The notes: generated by a model not told the origin, from the sequence alone. A stretch of 64,000 nt of DNA from Atriophallophorus winterbourni (GCA_013407085.1 JACCGJ010010771.1:1-64000); one strand, 5' to 3'. Numbered from the stretch's first letter, positions 1-11,585 are shown. Numbers and translations: made by a program.

Positions 1-86
1 ACCAATTTTGGCTCGGCTGAAAAGGGGTGTAGCATTGAAATAAAAAGTCTATCTAACTACTTTTAATTTAGACAATGCGTCAATGA

Positions 87-152
87 GCTAGTGGTGCGCT
101 GGTCATGTGCTTCGCCTAATAATCCTGAGGTCGCAGGTTCGAGTCAAGGTTG
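87..152 (+). repeat. tRNA-derived SINE head
   Basis: The stretch carries an internal RNA polymerase III-like B box (GGTTCGAGTC, 136-145) and an upstream A-box-like segment near 87-100. The 22 bases at 124-145 recur exactly on the opposite strand at 493-514. The arms do not fold as a working tRNA, so this is read as the tRNA-like 5' part of a SINE rather than a tRNA gene. Confidence 0.5.
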
Positions 153-480
153 CAGAGATTGAGAAAAGGAACTGTGGGGAAAGTCACTAGTGGGAGTGCC
201 ATTGGGAAACGTATCAAAAAATGGATCCAGCTCATCAAAGCAATCGATCTGGAACGACTTGCAAAAACTTTCCTTGAGCACTGCACCTGCTATTACTTGC
301 AGTTTGTTAGTAGGCATATTAAAAGAATTGTTTATTAACAATTATCAGCCAGTGGTTTGTTTGAACTTCTGCCGCTTTGGACAAAATTGTAATTGAGATA
401 AGGGATATAGAAGTTAGACAACGTTATTTGGAAGAAATGATGTGTCTTCAATCCGATGACGAATAATTTACAGAAAATAA

Positions 481-556
481 TTTCGCCACCGGGACTCGAA
501 CCTGCGACCTCAGGACTGCAAGGGTGGTGGTTTTAACTTCTACCGCCATATCACTT
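481..556 (-). repeat. tRNA-derived SINE head, inverted copy
   Basis: Read on the minus strand this has a B box and the same 22 bases as the copy at 124-145, in inverted orientation about 350 bases away. The T stem has mismatches, and the would-be acceptor ends (GGCGGT and GGTGGCG) cannot pair. It is therefore a pseudo-tRNA or SINE head and not a functional tRNA. Confidence 0.5.
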
Positions 557-1194
557 CATTGTGTAGGAGACGGTCAAATTCTTCATTCGGACAGCTTACT
601 GAGTGCTTCGCGAAGACAAAAGTAGTCAATTTTATGAAGAATTTGGCATCATCAGTTACATTCTGGCGCTGCAAACGAATTCAAAGAAGAACACGAGGTG
701 GTCATTTAGCTCCATAGTACTGTGGTAATACACTGATTCAACTGCTGCTGCTTCGGTTGTTAAAATCATATAGAAGGGAAGAGGGCTCGAAGTCGAGAGT
801 AAGAGTTCATTCATGTTACAGAATTTATTTTGAGGGGATTGTTGAGGGAGTGAGGTTTTTCTGTAAAGCTTTAGAATGCTTAAATCACATAGGTAGTTGA
901 TGATAATCCTTATTTATAAAAAACGCTTCTTTGTGGGAATCAGATGAAGTTGGCGAGCGGTAAATCATACCAAGGATGCTGTTCTCTCCCGTGTCTAGAC
1001 GCAAACTCCACCACACTGTATCATCTAGCTCAAGCTGTCAAAAATCATCGTACTGTGAAGGTAATAAACAGGTACTCAACCACATGTTCTTGAGTGATCT
1101 CGCCGAAGCAAGATCCTGTTGGGAATTACCAGCCCGCAATCATTGATCAGAGCGTGGGAACACTTTCGGTTACATCGAGAATTTCAGAAAAACC
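557..1194. other. no recognised feature
   Basis: I see no conserved coding frame, RNA gene or familiar repeat here. Confidence 0.4.
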
Positions 1195-1644
1195 TGATAG
1201 CTCACTGTGCTCAAATATAGAATCACCAAGTGATTCCTGGTTAAGCAACCAAGGCGCTTATAAACGACCATATATTCCGGTGCTTACATCCACATCAATT
1301 ACACACCACAATGGGTTTCTGACTGTTTGCCTTCATTAACCATTAAGATTGAATTCACTGAGCCTTGTAACAGTGGTATAGTGGTCTACTTGAATGCCAT
1401 TATTGAATAAGGTTCTTACAAAGAACCTCGATATTCACATATAGAATTTCAAATGGATTCATTGTCGTGGTTTTTTTTTGCAAGAACCCGATTAACAGTA
1501 GCATTCATTAATATACCTTTGTTTGCCATGTTAACACTTTCAAGGCTCACTGAATCAAATATTAATGTCTCTGCCCGATGAAGGCAAACAGCCGGTTGTG
1601 GTATGTAGGTGATATGGATATGAGCACCACAATATAACGATATA
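1195..1644. repeat. Family G: inverted pair of hammerhead-like units
   Basis: Two decayed copies of the hammerhead-like G repeat point in opposite directions. The minus-strand copy (about 1301-1345) keeps GAAA followed by CCCA and GTGG. The plus-strand copy (about 1567-1607) keeps GATGA and GGCAAACAGCC but has lost the GAAA box. The region between them resembles the spacer of the 50404-50671 copy. Both copies look inactive. M-family sequence follows directly at 1645. Confidence 0.5.
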
Positions 1645-1812
1645 CCAATAAATGAAAGTTTGTAATGAATCGGTTAGAGCAGATTATTGGTAGTTTCGTT
1701 TCTCACACAGAAGCTTCGTCATACCAAGGTTTTCAGTACGAACAGAGATCAGGTTTAAATTGCATTCACCTGACCAATCATATGCCAGCTAAGAACCACA
1801 CAGGCCCTGGTG
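1645..1812 (+). repeat. Family M dispersed repeat
   Basis: This is one of about eight related copies in the window (4575-4720, 12738-12860, 51800-51935 on plus; 2577-2645, 14345-14490, 52290-52370, 55920-55990 on minus). Read on the minus strand it forms a stem-loop in which TTGGTA and TACCAA close a core of TGACGA, a hairpin and CGAAAC. The architecture is hammerhead-like, but the first core base is not C. No protein is encoded. Confidence 0.5.
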
Positions 1813-3208
1813 AGCTGAGCTTAAGATGGACAGACGAGAATATCTTAATTGTTTCGATTGTGCGCTGAACATCCTTTGACGGTTTATACTTCATGCGTAG
1901 TCCTTGCGCACACTAGGGGTCCCGCACGTTAATATTCATCTGCTGTCGGGTAACCAATTAAAGAGGCTGAGCGCTCCTAACCTCAATAACGCATCTAAAT
2001 GATAAGAAACCTTCACACCGCACGACGAATTGCGTATATAAAATCAACAGTAAGGGTTACTCTGGAATATATGTCGGGTAAACTCGAGAATCAGCCACAA
2101 TATACCAGTGAATATCAATCACTGATCCCATACTCAGCCCCAGCTGAACACTGGTCATAGCGTTGACGTTGATAACGTAGAAGTGATCAGGTGAGGGGTA
2201 AAACCCTGCTTTAATTGACTTTACGCTGAGGCGGTTGAGAAAACAAAGGCTCGTAAGAATGTGGGTAACAAGGTGGATGGGGTTGATATCTTAAACAAGC
2301 TGGCGTGCAGCAGATGAAATTGAAGTGCGCGACCCCAGGTGCGCGCACGAATTACGCAAGCAGGCTAATCGGTCAGCGAGTCAACCACATCTTTGTACAA
2401 AAAAACAGTTAAGAGATTACACAGCATGCAGGGTTGCATCGATTGATTCTAATCTCGCCTATCTACTTTAAAAAGCCCAGCGGCCACTATGGCCCGCGTA
2501 GTATTGGCCTGGTTAGGGTTCTTCATGTGAACGTAATTCAAAACTGATACTTGTTCGTACTGACATCTTTTAGTTTGATGAAGCTTGTCAGAAGCTTAAC
2601 GTTACCAATAAACTGCTCTAACCGATATATCACAAGCTTTCTTTTCCACTAATATGGTTCCCAATCGGTCACAAACATCTTCCCATATATTGATTACCCA
2701 AACGTACGTTTCCGATCGAAATTCACCTCTCGCCACATCATATTTGTAATGATTTCTACTCCCCCTTCGAACCACACGGACGAAATGTGAAATTCATACA
2801 CATATCCAGTGTTATTGTATAGCTATTGTTTTTTCACCACAAATCTTGAATATCGAATTTCCATAACTGTCTAGGTTTTCCATGACCCGTACGAACTCCG
2901 AAAACCGGAGATACATAGAAGCCCAATGTGCGCTACCAAATTGACAGTGAGAAACAACCACACGGTACACCAGAAATATTGGCTCAAAATAATTGTGGCT
3001 AGTTGATTAAAACGGTTCTTCGACCCATGAGGCTAGATTATTAAAACATTTTGGGGAGCAATAGTGTGATAGAACGCTGTAATTGTGGAAGATGATCCTT
3101 TCGAGTCTGGATCAGGTGGCCGACAAAACGCAAAGCTGTGAGTGATCCACCTAGTGTCAGTCTTAATACGGGTTGGTTAATCGAGGCCCAGGTAAGGATT
3201 TGAACATT
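1813..3208. other. no gene recognised; one M fragment at 2577-2645
   Basis: The stretch lies downstream of the THUMP gene. It has an M-family fragment on the minus strand at about 2577-2645. Otherwise I see no open frame with family resemblance. Confidence 0.4.
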
Positions 3209-3214
3209 TTTATT
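3209..3214 (-). terminator. Candidate poly(A) signal AATAAA for the THUMP gene
   Basis: A canonical AATAAA hexamer on the minus strand begins about 240 bases after the stop codon of the THUMP-domain gene. The spacing suits a short 3' UTR. It is inferred from motif and position only. Confidence 0.35.
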
Positions 3215-3455
3215 ACCACATCAAAACACACGGGAAAAATCAATATGCACACGAAGCCTGATAAGCTCCTGTCTAGATATAGCTGACAACACACAAACTA
3301 GGGATATGTGAAACGCAGTTCGTATGACCCCATTTGTAAAAATAGTCACATGTAAACAAGGGCTTCTTAAACTTTTATAAAAATCCAAAAAATGCATAAC
3401 AATGACGAATAACGGTAAAATGCACGCAATTTGGTGTGTATGTTTTCTGCGCGAG

Positions 3456-4445
3456 CTATACTTGGTCCGAATCGAGTTGAGGGTTGATGCGATCAAACAA
3501 TTCGGCCAAATTATACTTTCGATAGCGTCCAAAGTTTTCCAATATGCTCAAACAAGCTATGTTCCGTAACACGCTGACCATAATCGTCACTGTAGAGTCC
3601 GTGTAGGTGCATTGCCACGAATCGTCAACCTTTTTGACAGCAGAAACCACTTCGCGAATCGTATCATCGCGCGAAATACGATTGTAATTGCGAACTTTGA
3701 ATAAAACGGTAAACGTTTTCGGTCCACTCAAAGTCTGTTCGGATGCGTGATAGTGGGGTACCGTTGGACACAGCGAAATCAACGATTGCTCATTCTCTGT
3801 GTTGATTATCGCGGTTTGTTTGGGTTTGAGGAAGATTTCCCACATGGAGCTCATACAACGGGCGATCGCGTTCGTGTTGGCTGCACAGGTGCATGCGACT
3901 GGCATAAAGCGTAAAATGCTATGAGTCTCAGATTTCTTGGTACTGAGAAGATTTTCATAGATTTCGTTAGCTAGTTCGGTTGAGCTCAATAAATTCGTAC
4001 ATTGTAAGACAAAAATGCATTTTTTAACACCTGTGCGGACGTAATAAAACGCGTATTCCTTTTTGGTTGATTTATCGGAGGTATCTTTGGGATTAGGCAG
4101 GTTTTCGTCTCTCAATTGAGATATAATATTATCCTCGTCGTGCTCAGGAGGACATTCTGGAGTCGCTTGATCACACGTGTGCGCAAGTGACACATTCGCA
4201 GCAAGGTCCTCACGTGGATCCATTCCGGTTGCTCGCAATAGGGCATCGTTCAGCAATCGGTAAGCCTCTAACAATGCTGGGCCTTCTCTTCTTTCTGTAG
4301 TCACTAAGAAACCGGTCATTCCGGAGAGGAGGATTTTAGGCACCTGCCCAGGTTTGATAACACTCGATTCTCCCCGTCGTTTCACAGCAAGTGCAGATTT
4401 TTTATACATAGATTTGATTTTATTTTTTTTGGAACGATTTTTCAT
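3456..4445 (-). CDS. THUMPD1: THUMP domain-containing protein 1 (Tan1 family)
   Basis: The 329-residue protein resembles THUMPD1/Tan1, the RNA-binding adaptor that partners the N-acetyltransferase NAT10/Kre33 to make N4-acetylcytidine in tRNA. A basic N-terminus (residues 1-25, many K and R) precedes the family's first block (about 38-68: a GMTGFLVTT-like strand, then EAYRLLND). An acidic, low-complexity linker follows (about 90-130). The THUMP domain runs from about 155 to 315, with TKKSETHSILRFMPV, then FTVLFKVRNYNRISRDD, TIREVV and finally LRNIACLSILENFGRYRKYNL. Length is close to the human protein. The start chosen is the first ATG (4443-4445); two upstream in-frame codons (TTG AAA) are not an initiator in animals. 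The whole coding region is a single exon as read. It could be a spliced gene lacking introns here or a retrocopy, but the frame is intact and the key blocks are conserved, so a functional gene is favoured. It lies downstream of HMBS on the same strand. Confidence 0.85.
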   Translation of the reverse strand: MKNRSKKNKIKSMYKKSALAVKRRGESSVIKPGQVPKILLSGMTGFLVTTERREGPALLEAYRLLNDALLRATGMDPREDLAANVSLAHTCDQATPECPPEHDEDNIISQLRDENLPNPKDTSDKSTKKEYAFYYVRTGVKKCIFVLQCTNLLSSTELANEIYENLLSTKKSETHSILRFMPVACTCAANTNAIARCMSSMWEIFLKPKQTAIINTENEQSLISLCPTVPHYHASEQTLSGPKTFTVLFKVRNYNRISRDDTIREVVSAVKKVDDSWQCTYTDSTVTIMVSVLRNIACLSILENFGRYRKYNLAELFDRINPQLDSDQV

Positions 4446-4574
4446 TTTCAAGCTGAAAAAAGAGAAATTGCGTGAATCATTTTGTCGGAACTGGGACTAT
4501 AGAAAGAATAGACATCAATATATAGGGGGAAAAGATGTGTGTTCTATCGGGCAACCATATTCATGAAAAATAAA

Positions 4575-4720
4575 GCTTGTAATGAATCGGTCAGAGCAGT
4601 TTGTTGGTAACGTTCCGCTTCTGAAACAGAAGCTTCGTCATACCACGGTTGTCAGTACGAACAGTGATCAAGTTTAATTTGCATTCCAATGATTAATCCT
4701 GAGCTCGTTAAGAACTGCGC
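4575..4720 (+). repeat. Family M dispersed repeat
   Basis: This closely matches the copy at 1645-1812, so the THUMP gene is flanked by two M copies in the same orientation. On the minus strand it shows a near-perfect hairpin (GCTTCTG, 3-base loop, CAGAAGC) inside a GGTA/TACC closing stem. Confidence 0.5.
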
Positions 4721-4724
4721 AAAC

Positions 4725-6235
4725 CATGGTAGGCATCGGTAGATATGTGCAAAATAATCTATTCGGGAATCACAGTCAACGTTACCAAGGGTCCCAGATA
4801 ACTAAAAATCCACAATAAAATAAAAGTGGGGAAACCGATTTGTCGGTGGGAAGCAAGTGGCGCCAGGAGGCGGTAATTTTGCAGAGTTGTGTGCCTAATC
4901 CGAATTACTAACCACGCCTTGGTTGTATTTTATAATAGGGGATGGTTCACTTGATTTCGCGCTACTGATGTAAACCGTTCTTACTTGTCCAAATGTAAAA
5001 TGAAAACCAAAAAGTTAAGAAGTGTGTTACGGACTAAAACATGATCTCGTAAGCGATAAGACAACACGTGTTACCGAAATGAATAATTGAGAACAGGTTT
5101 GTCGCTCAAAGGATGTTTACTGCGTTCGCACGGATTGTGTAAGGATTTCGAACACCTCGAAAAATGTTGTTCGTATGATGCCATCTAGCTTTAGGACTAA
5201 ACGTCTTAAGTAATCAATGAGTTCGATTAACACCGTCAGAGCAGCAGCCACGTTACAACTTATACATATTCATTTCTATGAGTTCGAATGCAAAGGCTCT
5301 TGACAATGAATAAAAATGGAAGTAAACAGACATTTGAGTAAGAGAAACGGTCGAAACTTAGAAAAGAAAAAAGATGGTTTAATTCGGATAGCAGATCAAT
5401 CGACGACAAAACGAAAACCAAAAAAATCAGAGAACAGATTACGATTGTTTACACGTGATGTTTGACGTCAGAGAAGAGTCGTGGAGACTGCGGCTGTAAG
5501 TTTGGAAATTAAACCATTTGCAGAGAAATCGTATTGACATGGTGGAAGCGTAAAAACCGGCAAGACAAGCATAAGGCAAGAGAAAATAGGGTAAATGTCA
5601 ACAGCGATGAACAATCGGTGATTCTAATCTGTGGTATGATATTATATACCGTAACTTCAGTGACTTGGATTCACAAAGTTGAAAGTTGACAGTAGAGATC
5701 GTCTAACGGATTGCAGCACATGCCAACAGCTGCTTGAGTAGACTGATTTCGTTGCATTGGACATACCTTCCGCAAGTTTTCCGAAAACATCATCAAACTT
5801 GAAACCCAGAGGAAAATGAATAAAATCTTGTTGTCGTGTTTGAGAGGGGTATGAATAATATGAGAGTCATTGGAACAACTTGAAAGTTTGGCAGAAGACG
5901 TGCCAGAAGTGATTACTGTCTCTAAACACTAAAAACGACATGTGAAATAAGCTGAAGAAATTAAGGTAAAATGTGACCCGTGATAAATTTTATCAACTAT
6001 TCAACGGTGAGGAGCGAGGTAGAATTCAAACCACGGTTGACTTTCAGAATAATTCACTGCTCATGCTACATCAAGAAAATCACTGATCAGAATCTAGGGT
6101 TCACTAGAACTGGACATTTAGCCTTGTGGAAGAATGAACAACCCCAAAGTTGTTCAATCCCACCAGTTCAGGAAAATTTAAATTAGGAACACCGAATGAG
6201 GATGATAACCTCGAGTTACCGAAAGAAAGTGTAAT
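4725..6235. other. no gene recognised; possible Penelope-like tail at 5110-5230
   Basis: No open frame here shows family resemblance. A short segment near 5175-5215 loosely resembles the 3' end of the Penelope-like relic at 36360-36410 (ATGATG-CATCTAG then ACTAAACGTC). That resemblance is too weak for a firm call. Confidence 0.25.
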
Positions 6236-6239
6236 CATG

Positions 6240-6470
6240 CATGCACAGATGTGCAATACTATAGTACTTTTTTGTTGTGCAGCTAAAACCGTACTACAAC
6301 GGTTTGCCACTGGTAGTGGGTTGTAGGCGAACACACACTGTAGTGTTACTGCCACTTCTATTTTCATTCCCACGTCTATCTAGGACTGGGGAACCTGATA
6401 GTACCTTAGCCCAAGTAGAGTGTGGCACTTTGCCTGAATCCAGACTTGTGATTTCCTACATAAACATAAG
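6240..6470 (+). repeat. Family K non-autonomous retroelement, decayed copy
   Basis: The sequence aligns along its length with the K repeat seen better at 17325-17560 and 20165-20395. It ends with the K/H-type 3' segment (GGCACTTTGCCTGAATCCAG, then CTTGTG). No coding frame is present. Confidence 0.5.
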
Positions 6471-6559
6471 AAAAGTGAATATACTTGGCTGTGGAAAGCT
6501 CCTTATTCTAAAGAGAGTGCTCAATAGTCTTGCTACACACACGTCCATTTGGTGTTATA

Positions 6560-6630
6560 CTGTACGGCACTTTGCTTGGATCAGGCTTGTGCTTTCATAC
6601 ATACATACATACATACATACATACCAAAGG
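6560..6630 (+). repeat. Family K 3' end with (CATA)n tail
   Basis: The segment has the 3' block of family K, GCACTTTGCTTGGATCAGGC followed by TTGTGCTTTCATAC, running into seven or so tetranucleotide repeats (about 6596-6626). A short simple-repeat tail at the 3' end is typical of SINEs and of LINEs whose reverse transcription starts on such tails. Confidence 0.55.
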
Positions 6631-6810
6631 TAGACACAAAAAAGCGACTGGCGTAAACATTGAGAACCAATCTAACTCAAAAATTATATTACATTGGTCT
6701 AGGTACAAAAATCACTAGATAAACCGACAATCTCCAACGGAAAAATCCCGCTGTGATAACATTCGAAAGCCGCTAGTATAACGCACGATTCCGGGCTAAA
6801 TGAGTGCGAT

Positions 6811-7080
6811 TCACACATTTTTGACTGACGGAGCAGTGGTCGAGCGGATTTCATCGAGAATTTCTGCAGCCCCGCATGCCAAGAGCTTGTTCGCCAACAC
6901 CCGTCCGACGGATTCCGCACGCGCCATTCGTAAGCGTGCGACCGTACAAATGGGATCCACGTGAATGCCCATGAAAGTGGCCGATGAATCATTGGCCAAA
7001 GCAAGTTCATCCTGTGCAATGTGCAAAAAAGCGGATGAGCTTATTGATGATGTACGGATGACCATGAGGATAAGTTCGCA
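6811..7080 (-). CDS. HMBS: Hydroxymethylbilane synthase, exon 3 (C-terminal domain)
   Basis: This last coding exon supplies 89 residues and the stop. It matches the C-terminal domain of the enzyme: FMGIHVDP, then ARAESVGRVLANKLLACGAA and EILDEIR, equivalent to the human segment ending in ILDVARQLNDAH. The acceptor is the TTAG ending at 7081 on the minus strand; an in-frame TAG overlaps it, so the exon cannot begin further upstream in this frame. It joins exon 2 in phase 0. The intron between them (7081-14547) is about 7.5 kb. No strong AATAAA was seen just after the stop. Confidence 0.75.
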   Translation of the reverse strand, partial: CELILMVIRTSSISSSAFLHIAQDELALANDSSATFMGIHVDPICTVARLRMARAESVGRVLANKLLACGAAEILDEIRSTTAPSVKNV

Positions 7081-8934
7081 CTAATTCGAGATGTGTGTTG
7101 AGACGGAGTCAACATGTGGCAATAGTAGATCGGTGAAGTGGGATATCAGGCTAAGAAATAGCTTTTCTCGATCAAGCCAATCAAGAAGAAACGCATATAA
7201 CACTAACAATTAAGTGAAGTGAAGTTCGCAATAGGAAGCGGGTAGAAATTGATTTAGCACGTGTATTGGCATCTTCCGGTGGATGTTGACCATGTGTCCA
7301 CACACAATCGATCAGCAACGGTCGCACAGTGTAATAGTGAACTCTGACGAAACTTTGCCAGCAGCAGACTCTCAACAACCTACGTTCTTCTTTACTCCCT
7401 GCTGAGAAAGGGGCAGTTTAAGGAGCGATTCTATCTCCCTTTTTTAGCATACGTGGCTATGCTTCCACAGTGACCCTCAATTTTCGCTCTCAAATACGCA
7501 ATCAAACTCATAATTAAATGCGCAGTATCAAGAAACGGCTATTCGAGCCCGCTTTCTGTTGCTTTAGATAAAACTACAAGCTGGTCAGAAGAGAAATGCT
7601 TGTCTTCAAACACCGAAATATTTGCTGAATCGATGTTTACTAATCTACGTGGTGAACAAAGCAAAGCAGTCTTCAGTGGTCCACAGACCTTATAAGGGGG
7701 AAACATATCAAGTCACTATTTCCGACAACCTTAATTGGACTCAAATTAGTAATTCTCTACTTACTAAAGTTCGTACGCTTCTCGTCTTCGATCTATCGGC
7801 ATTAAGCCCAAGCTGATTTCACTTGTGCATTACCTCACATTTTGTACTGTTTGCCCGCTATAGCACCGGTAGTTTGTATCAGGATAATTTCGTATTCTGT
7901 TTCTTATGAAGATATCCTTGAAATGATCTGAAAACAACATTTTTCATCAGGCGATTAACTAAACAATATTATCGTCAATGATACTTCTCACCCGCTGCAT
8001 GACGATATCCTGAAAAGTTAAGTTTCTTCAAATACTCGATCAAAGTACAACATATTGCCTTCCAGGACGTCCTCATATTGAAGGTCCTTTATTCCATTTG
8101 CGTCAACAACTTTGTGAAAAGGAACTACTTATTTAAGAACTACGGTCTAAGTTATCAGGTTAATATTACACGTACAGTTTCCGTGAACATTTTCATGTGC
8201 AATTTGTATATAATATGTTTTCCTATCCCAACAATAGTCTTCAGGTGAAATTTCGAACAACTCCACATAAAGCTTCGTCGTTCCTTCCTCTTCCTCAGCT
8301 GCAAGATGACGCTTCACATGATCTCCGAAGTGAGAGCTCTTCGACAAACGTTTGTGTACCAAAGCCATCGTCCTGATTGTAGCCCATAAGAAAGTAAATC
8401 TTTTAGAGTACGGCTCAGCGAGTGCAAGAGAGGTTGACTCAGTATTATGAACATACTCTGTAGACAAGTCTCAGAAAGCCTTTCTGAACTTCTTGCTTAG
8501 TTTATTTGTGCTACGTTCAAAATGCGATGGATGCGATGCAAACGTGGATCAAACTTTTGTACGTGCATTATGTGAGTGGTCTGTGTTTCGCCACCGTAGT
8601 AAGCACGTAACGTATACAACAATTTTGGTTTCCACGATCAGTGTGCGGTTGCAGAGAAACGAGTGATTAAAACTTTTAATTATACAAAAAGGGTATATTC
8701 CTATCAGGACCGTATGATTGCGTGATAAGGTAAACGGGCTAGAATTCATACTGTATCGAATCGGACGCTAACATACCTCTGCACAAACAAGATCATAAGT
8801 AATGACCAAATTGAGCAGACCAGTTGCTAGCGGATAAAATTCAAGTTCGAATAAGAATTTGACAAGACGTTACACGAGAAAATGATCAATTAAAATTTAC
8901 GAGAAAGGACAAAAGCTCAAAGAGGTGTGGAAAC
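7081..8934. other. HMBS intron 2, proximal part; nothing recognised
   Basis: The stretch is intronic by the HMBS model. A 106-codon open frame on the minus strand at 8147-8467 has no family resemblance that I can name and no clear splice context, so it is not called a gene. Confidence 0.35.
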
Positions 8935-9125
8935 ATGTAGGTATGAAAGCACAAGTGTGGTCCAGGCAAAGTACCGCACAACCATAGACTGCACGTGGGC
9001 GAAGATACTGTCAGGTTGCCAAAGCCTAGACAGATATGATAAGGAAAATAGAAAGGGTAATGAGACTCCAGCTTGTTTCAGCATGCAGTTCACTACCGGT
9101 GTTAGACGCACAGCACAGTGGAAAC
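8935..9125 (-). repeat. Family K non-autonomous retroelement
   Basis: This is an antisense K copy. It opens with the complement of the shared 3' block (CACAAGTGTGGTCCAGGCAA) and continues through the GCACGTGGGC and GTTTCAGCATGCAG segments typical of the family. It sits in HMBS intron 2. Confidence 0.6.
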
Positions 9126-9754
9126 ATGTAAAGCAATGATATCTCGCTTCAGATGACACGAAGCGGAAGAGAGAATATACCATCAACCAGTAGTACCAGT
9201 CGGTCGCGAACATTGTGCGATATAATATTTCAACACAGGCTAGCCTGGGATATGGTGAGTAACTTTGCTCCAGCACCACAATACGTTCGCATTAAACTAC
9301 GGTATTTGTATAATTTGCACTGGCCAGGTAAAAAGTTTGGACACAGCTAGTGCCACTAAACTGGACGTGGATTGAGAAAATACCGGTTTGCTCAGGTTTA
9401 GTCAAATAATGAAGGATAGATCATCACGGCTCAGTATCTGCGGCAATCAATCTAGCACGGCGTTGACAGCGATGTGCAGAATTGTTACATTGTTTCAGAT
9501 TCGTGGTTGGATCTATAGGATCCAAAAGTGGACCTTTCTGACCTACTTTTCTAAGCCAAATAGCAATAATTCTCCAAAACTCTCGATTAATTCATGTTGC
9601 CCTAGATTATGGCAATTGTCAGTGTAATCATGTTTTCCGGATATACCTATGAGCAAACAGACTGCTATATAGTCAAATAAGTTGCCCAAAAACTTGCATC
9701 TATGCATCAAAAAGTTGTAGCTGGTTCTCAAAAGCATCAAACATGGGAAACAGC

Positions 9755-9980
9755 AGATACAAATGGTATGGTATGAAACCACAAGCCTGATCCAGGCAAA
9801 GTGCCGCACAATCAGAGACTGCACGTGGGCTGAGATACTGTCAGGTTGCCCAGGCCTAGACAGATATGAGGGGGGGATGGTAGTGAGACTACAGCGTGTT
9901 TCAGCATGCAGCTCACTACCCGTGGCCAATCAATTTAGCACGATGTTAGCCGCACAGCAACAAAATGCTGCACGATTGCA
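9755..9980 (-). repeat. Family K non-autonomous retroelement, well preserved
   Basis: This near full-length K copy is antisense to the plus strand. It contains a perfect 9-bp inverted repeat, GGTAGTGAG (9879-9887) and CTCACTACC (9912-9920), around a 24-base loop; the same hairpin is in the 17325-17560 copy. There is no coding potential and no obvious tRNA-like A/B box pair. It sits in HMBS intron 2. Confidence 0.65.
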
Positions 9981-9984
9981 CATC

Positions 9985-11585
9985 CGTGCAGAGACAGATA
10001 ACCGAATATAATTTGCTAAACCTTAATGCGTCGGTGCACCGCATTCTCTTGAACATTCGCTTAAAACAACATTACCAGCTAGGAGAGATCAGTCTAGCAC
10101 GAGTGATTTTAAATGAAAATTCTTTATCTAACTCATATAACTCTTACTTTTACTAATTCATCTAACTCTGATCCCTCAGTAACTGACGTGCTTCAATGTG
10201 GGAGAACTAAGACCGCCCAGTGAATAAATCGGTAGCTCCATTGAGCAATCCATACAAAGAATCTTACACTCGCTAGTCAGACTGTAAAATGCTTCCATTC
10301 ATAAAGTCACAAATTCGCTGAATGAACACTCAGTCGTGAGTAATTTATGCAACACCATCGGTCAAACCAGAGCATGTAAGACGACTGCATGCAAATAAAT
10401 CAATAACTTGGTAAATATGCATCCTACCCGTGTGCCTCGTAAATGTGATTAAATCGAATAGTGTGACACATTCCCACACGCTTAAACATCATCAAGTTTG
10501 TATGTCGGAGAAGCTCGATACGTGGCCTCTGATTAATACGATGATATCACAGCCATTCAATGAGAACGTAATGAGAAAATGTGTACGTCTTCGATAGCCA
10601 AATGGATTAGTTGTGTGGCATTTCCTTCCGTATAGGTGATGCTGTGGCAAATAGATCGCCAGTGATAATGAGCTGCATGCGCGAAAACGCAAGACAATGC
10701 AGTCTCAATGCCATTATGTCTTCCTTCTGTATTTAGCTAAAGAGGAGCGAATCCGATGTTCAGCCTGGAGCATTTTGATAGCCCCAAGGCTCGGGACACT
10801 AAGCTGCCTCACACACAGTGGTGTCCAATAAGAGCATGTCAAGAAAGATGAAGCAGAGATACGTTTTGAATCAGGGTTCGCGAAAATCATGAATGCTGTA
10901 TTGATATTAACAGTCGGAAATGGCACGTTTTGAACGTGCATACTCTTGACATAACGCAATCAATTTGATTGCGTGAAGTTGCAGACAGGCACACATACGG
11001 AAAACAGTGGCTCCATTTTGAACGTAAACAAACACAGTAGCATCGTCTCCGAATCGCGCCTAACTATCGTTATTGAAAATATGGCATGACAGATAAGCCG
11101 TAAATTTGTTTCATGGCAGAACTGATGCATTAGTGTATTCACTGCTAAACTTGCAAGGATAGTGTGCGATCACGGATATAAGGCACTTAGGGTTTACCGC
11201 TTGTCAACACTTGAAGCAGTGATGAGGCATATCCGAGAATCCTATCAGATCATAAGATTCGAAAACGATGTTACGGCATACTAGAGTGAATATGTTACAA
11301 ATCTGAGTTGCATCTGCTGCTGGTGTTTAGCTCAAAATTAATGGGCACCGTTTAAATGGTTCCTTAATTTTATGCGGAAATGACATTCTGATCAGCAATA
11401 GAATGGAATTGGTGGTTCTGAGCGTGAAGATTGTTTAGATGGCATTAACTAAACTGGAATAGTTTGTTATGGGACGTTTGGTTATCAGACTAGACAACAT
11501 AGCTAGAACCCTTTCCCAAGAGAAGTTTTCGATATTAGTAGAAGTTACTCGCTAGACACGTAAAAGCACTTGCCAGGTCAGATCT
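9985..11585. other. HMBS intron 2; no feature recognised
   Basis: Only short open frames without recognisable motifs are present. Confidence 0.4.

Noticed and set aside
481..556. A true tRNA gene
   Set aside because: The B box is good, but T-stem pairing is broken and the acceptor ends do not pair. It is read as a SINE head.
8147..8467. 106-codon minus-strand frame
   Set aside because: Its composition is protein-like in part, but no family, splice sites or neighbouring exons support it. It lies in an HMBS intron.
10492..11142. Three adjacent minus-strand frames of 60-81 codons
   Set aside because: No recognisable motif or splice pattern links them. Probably chance in intronic DNA.
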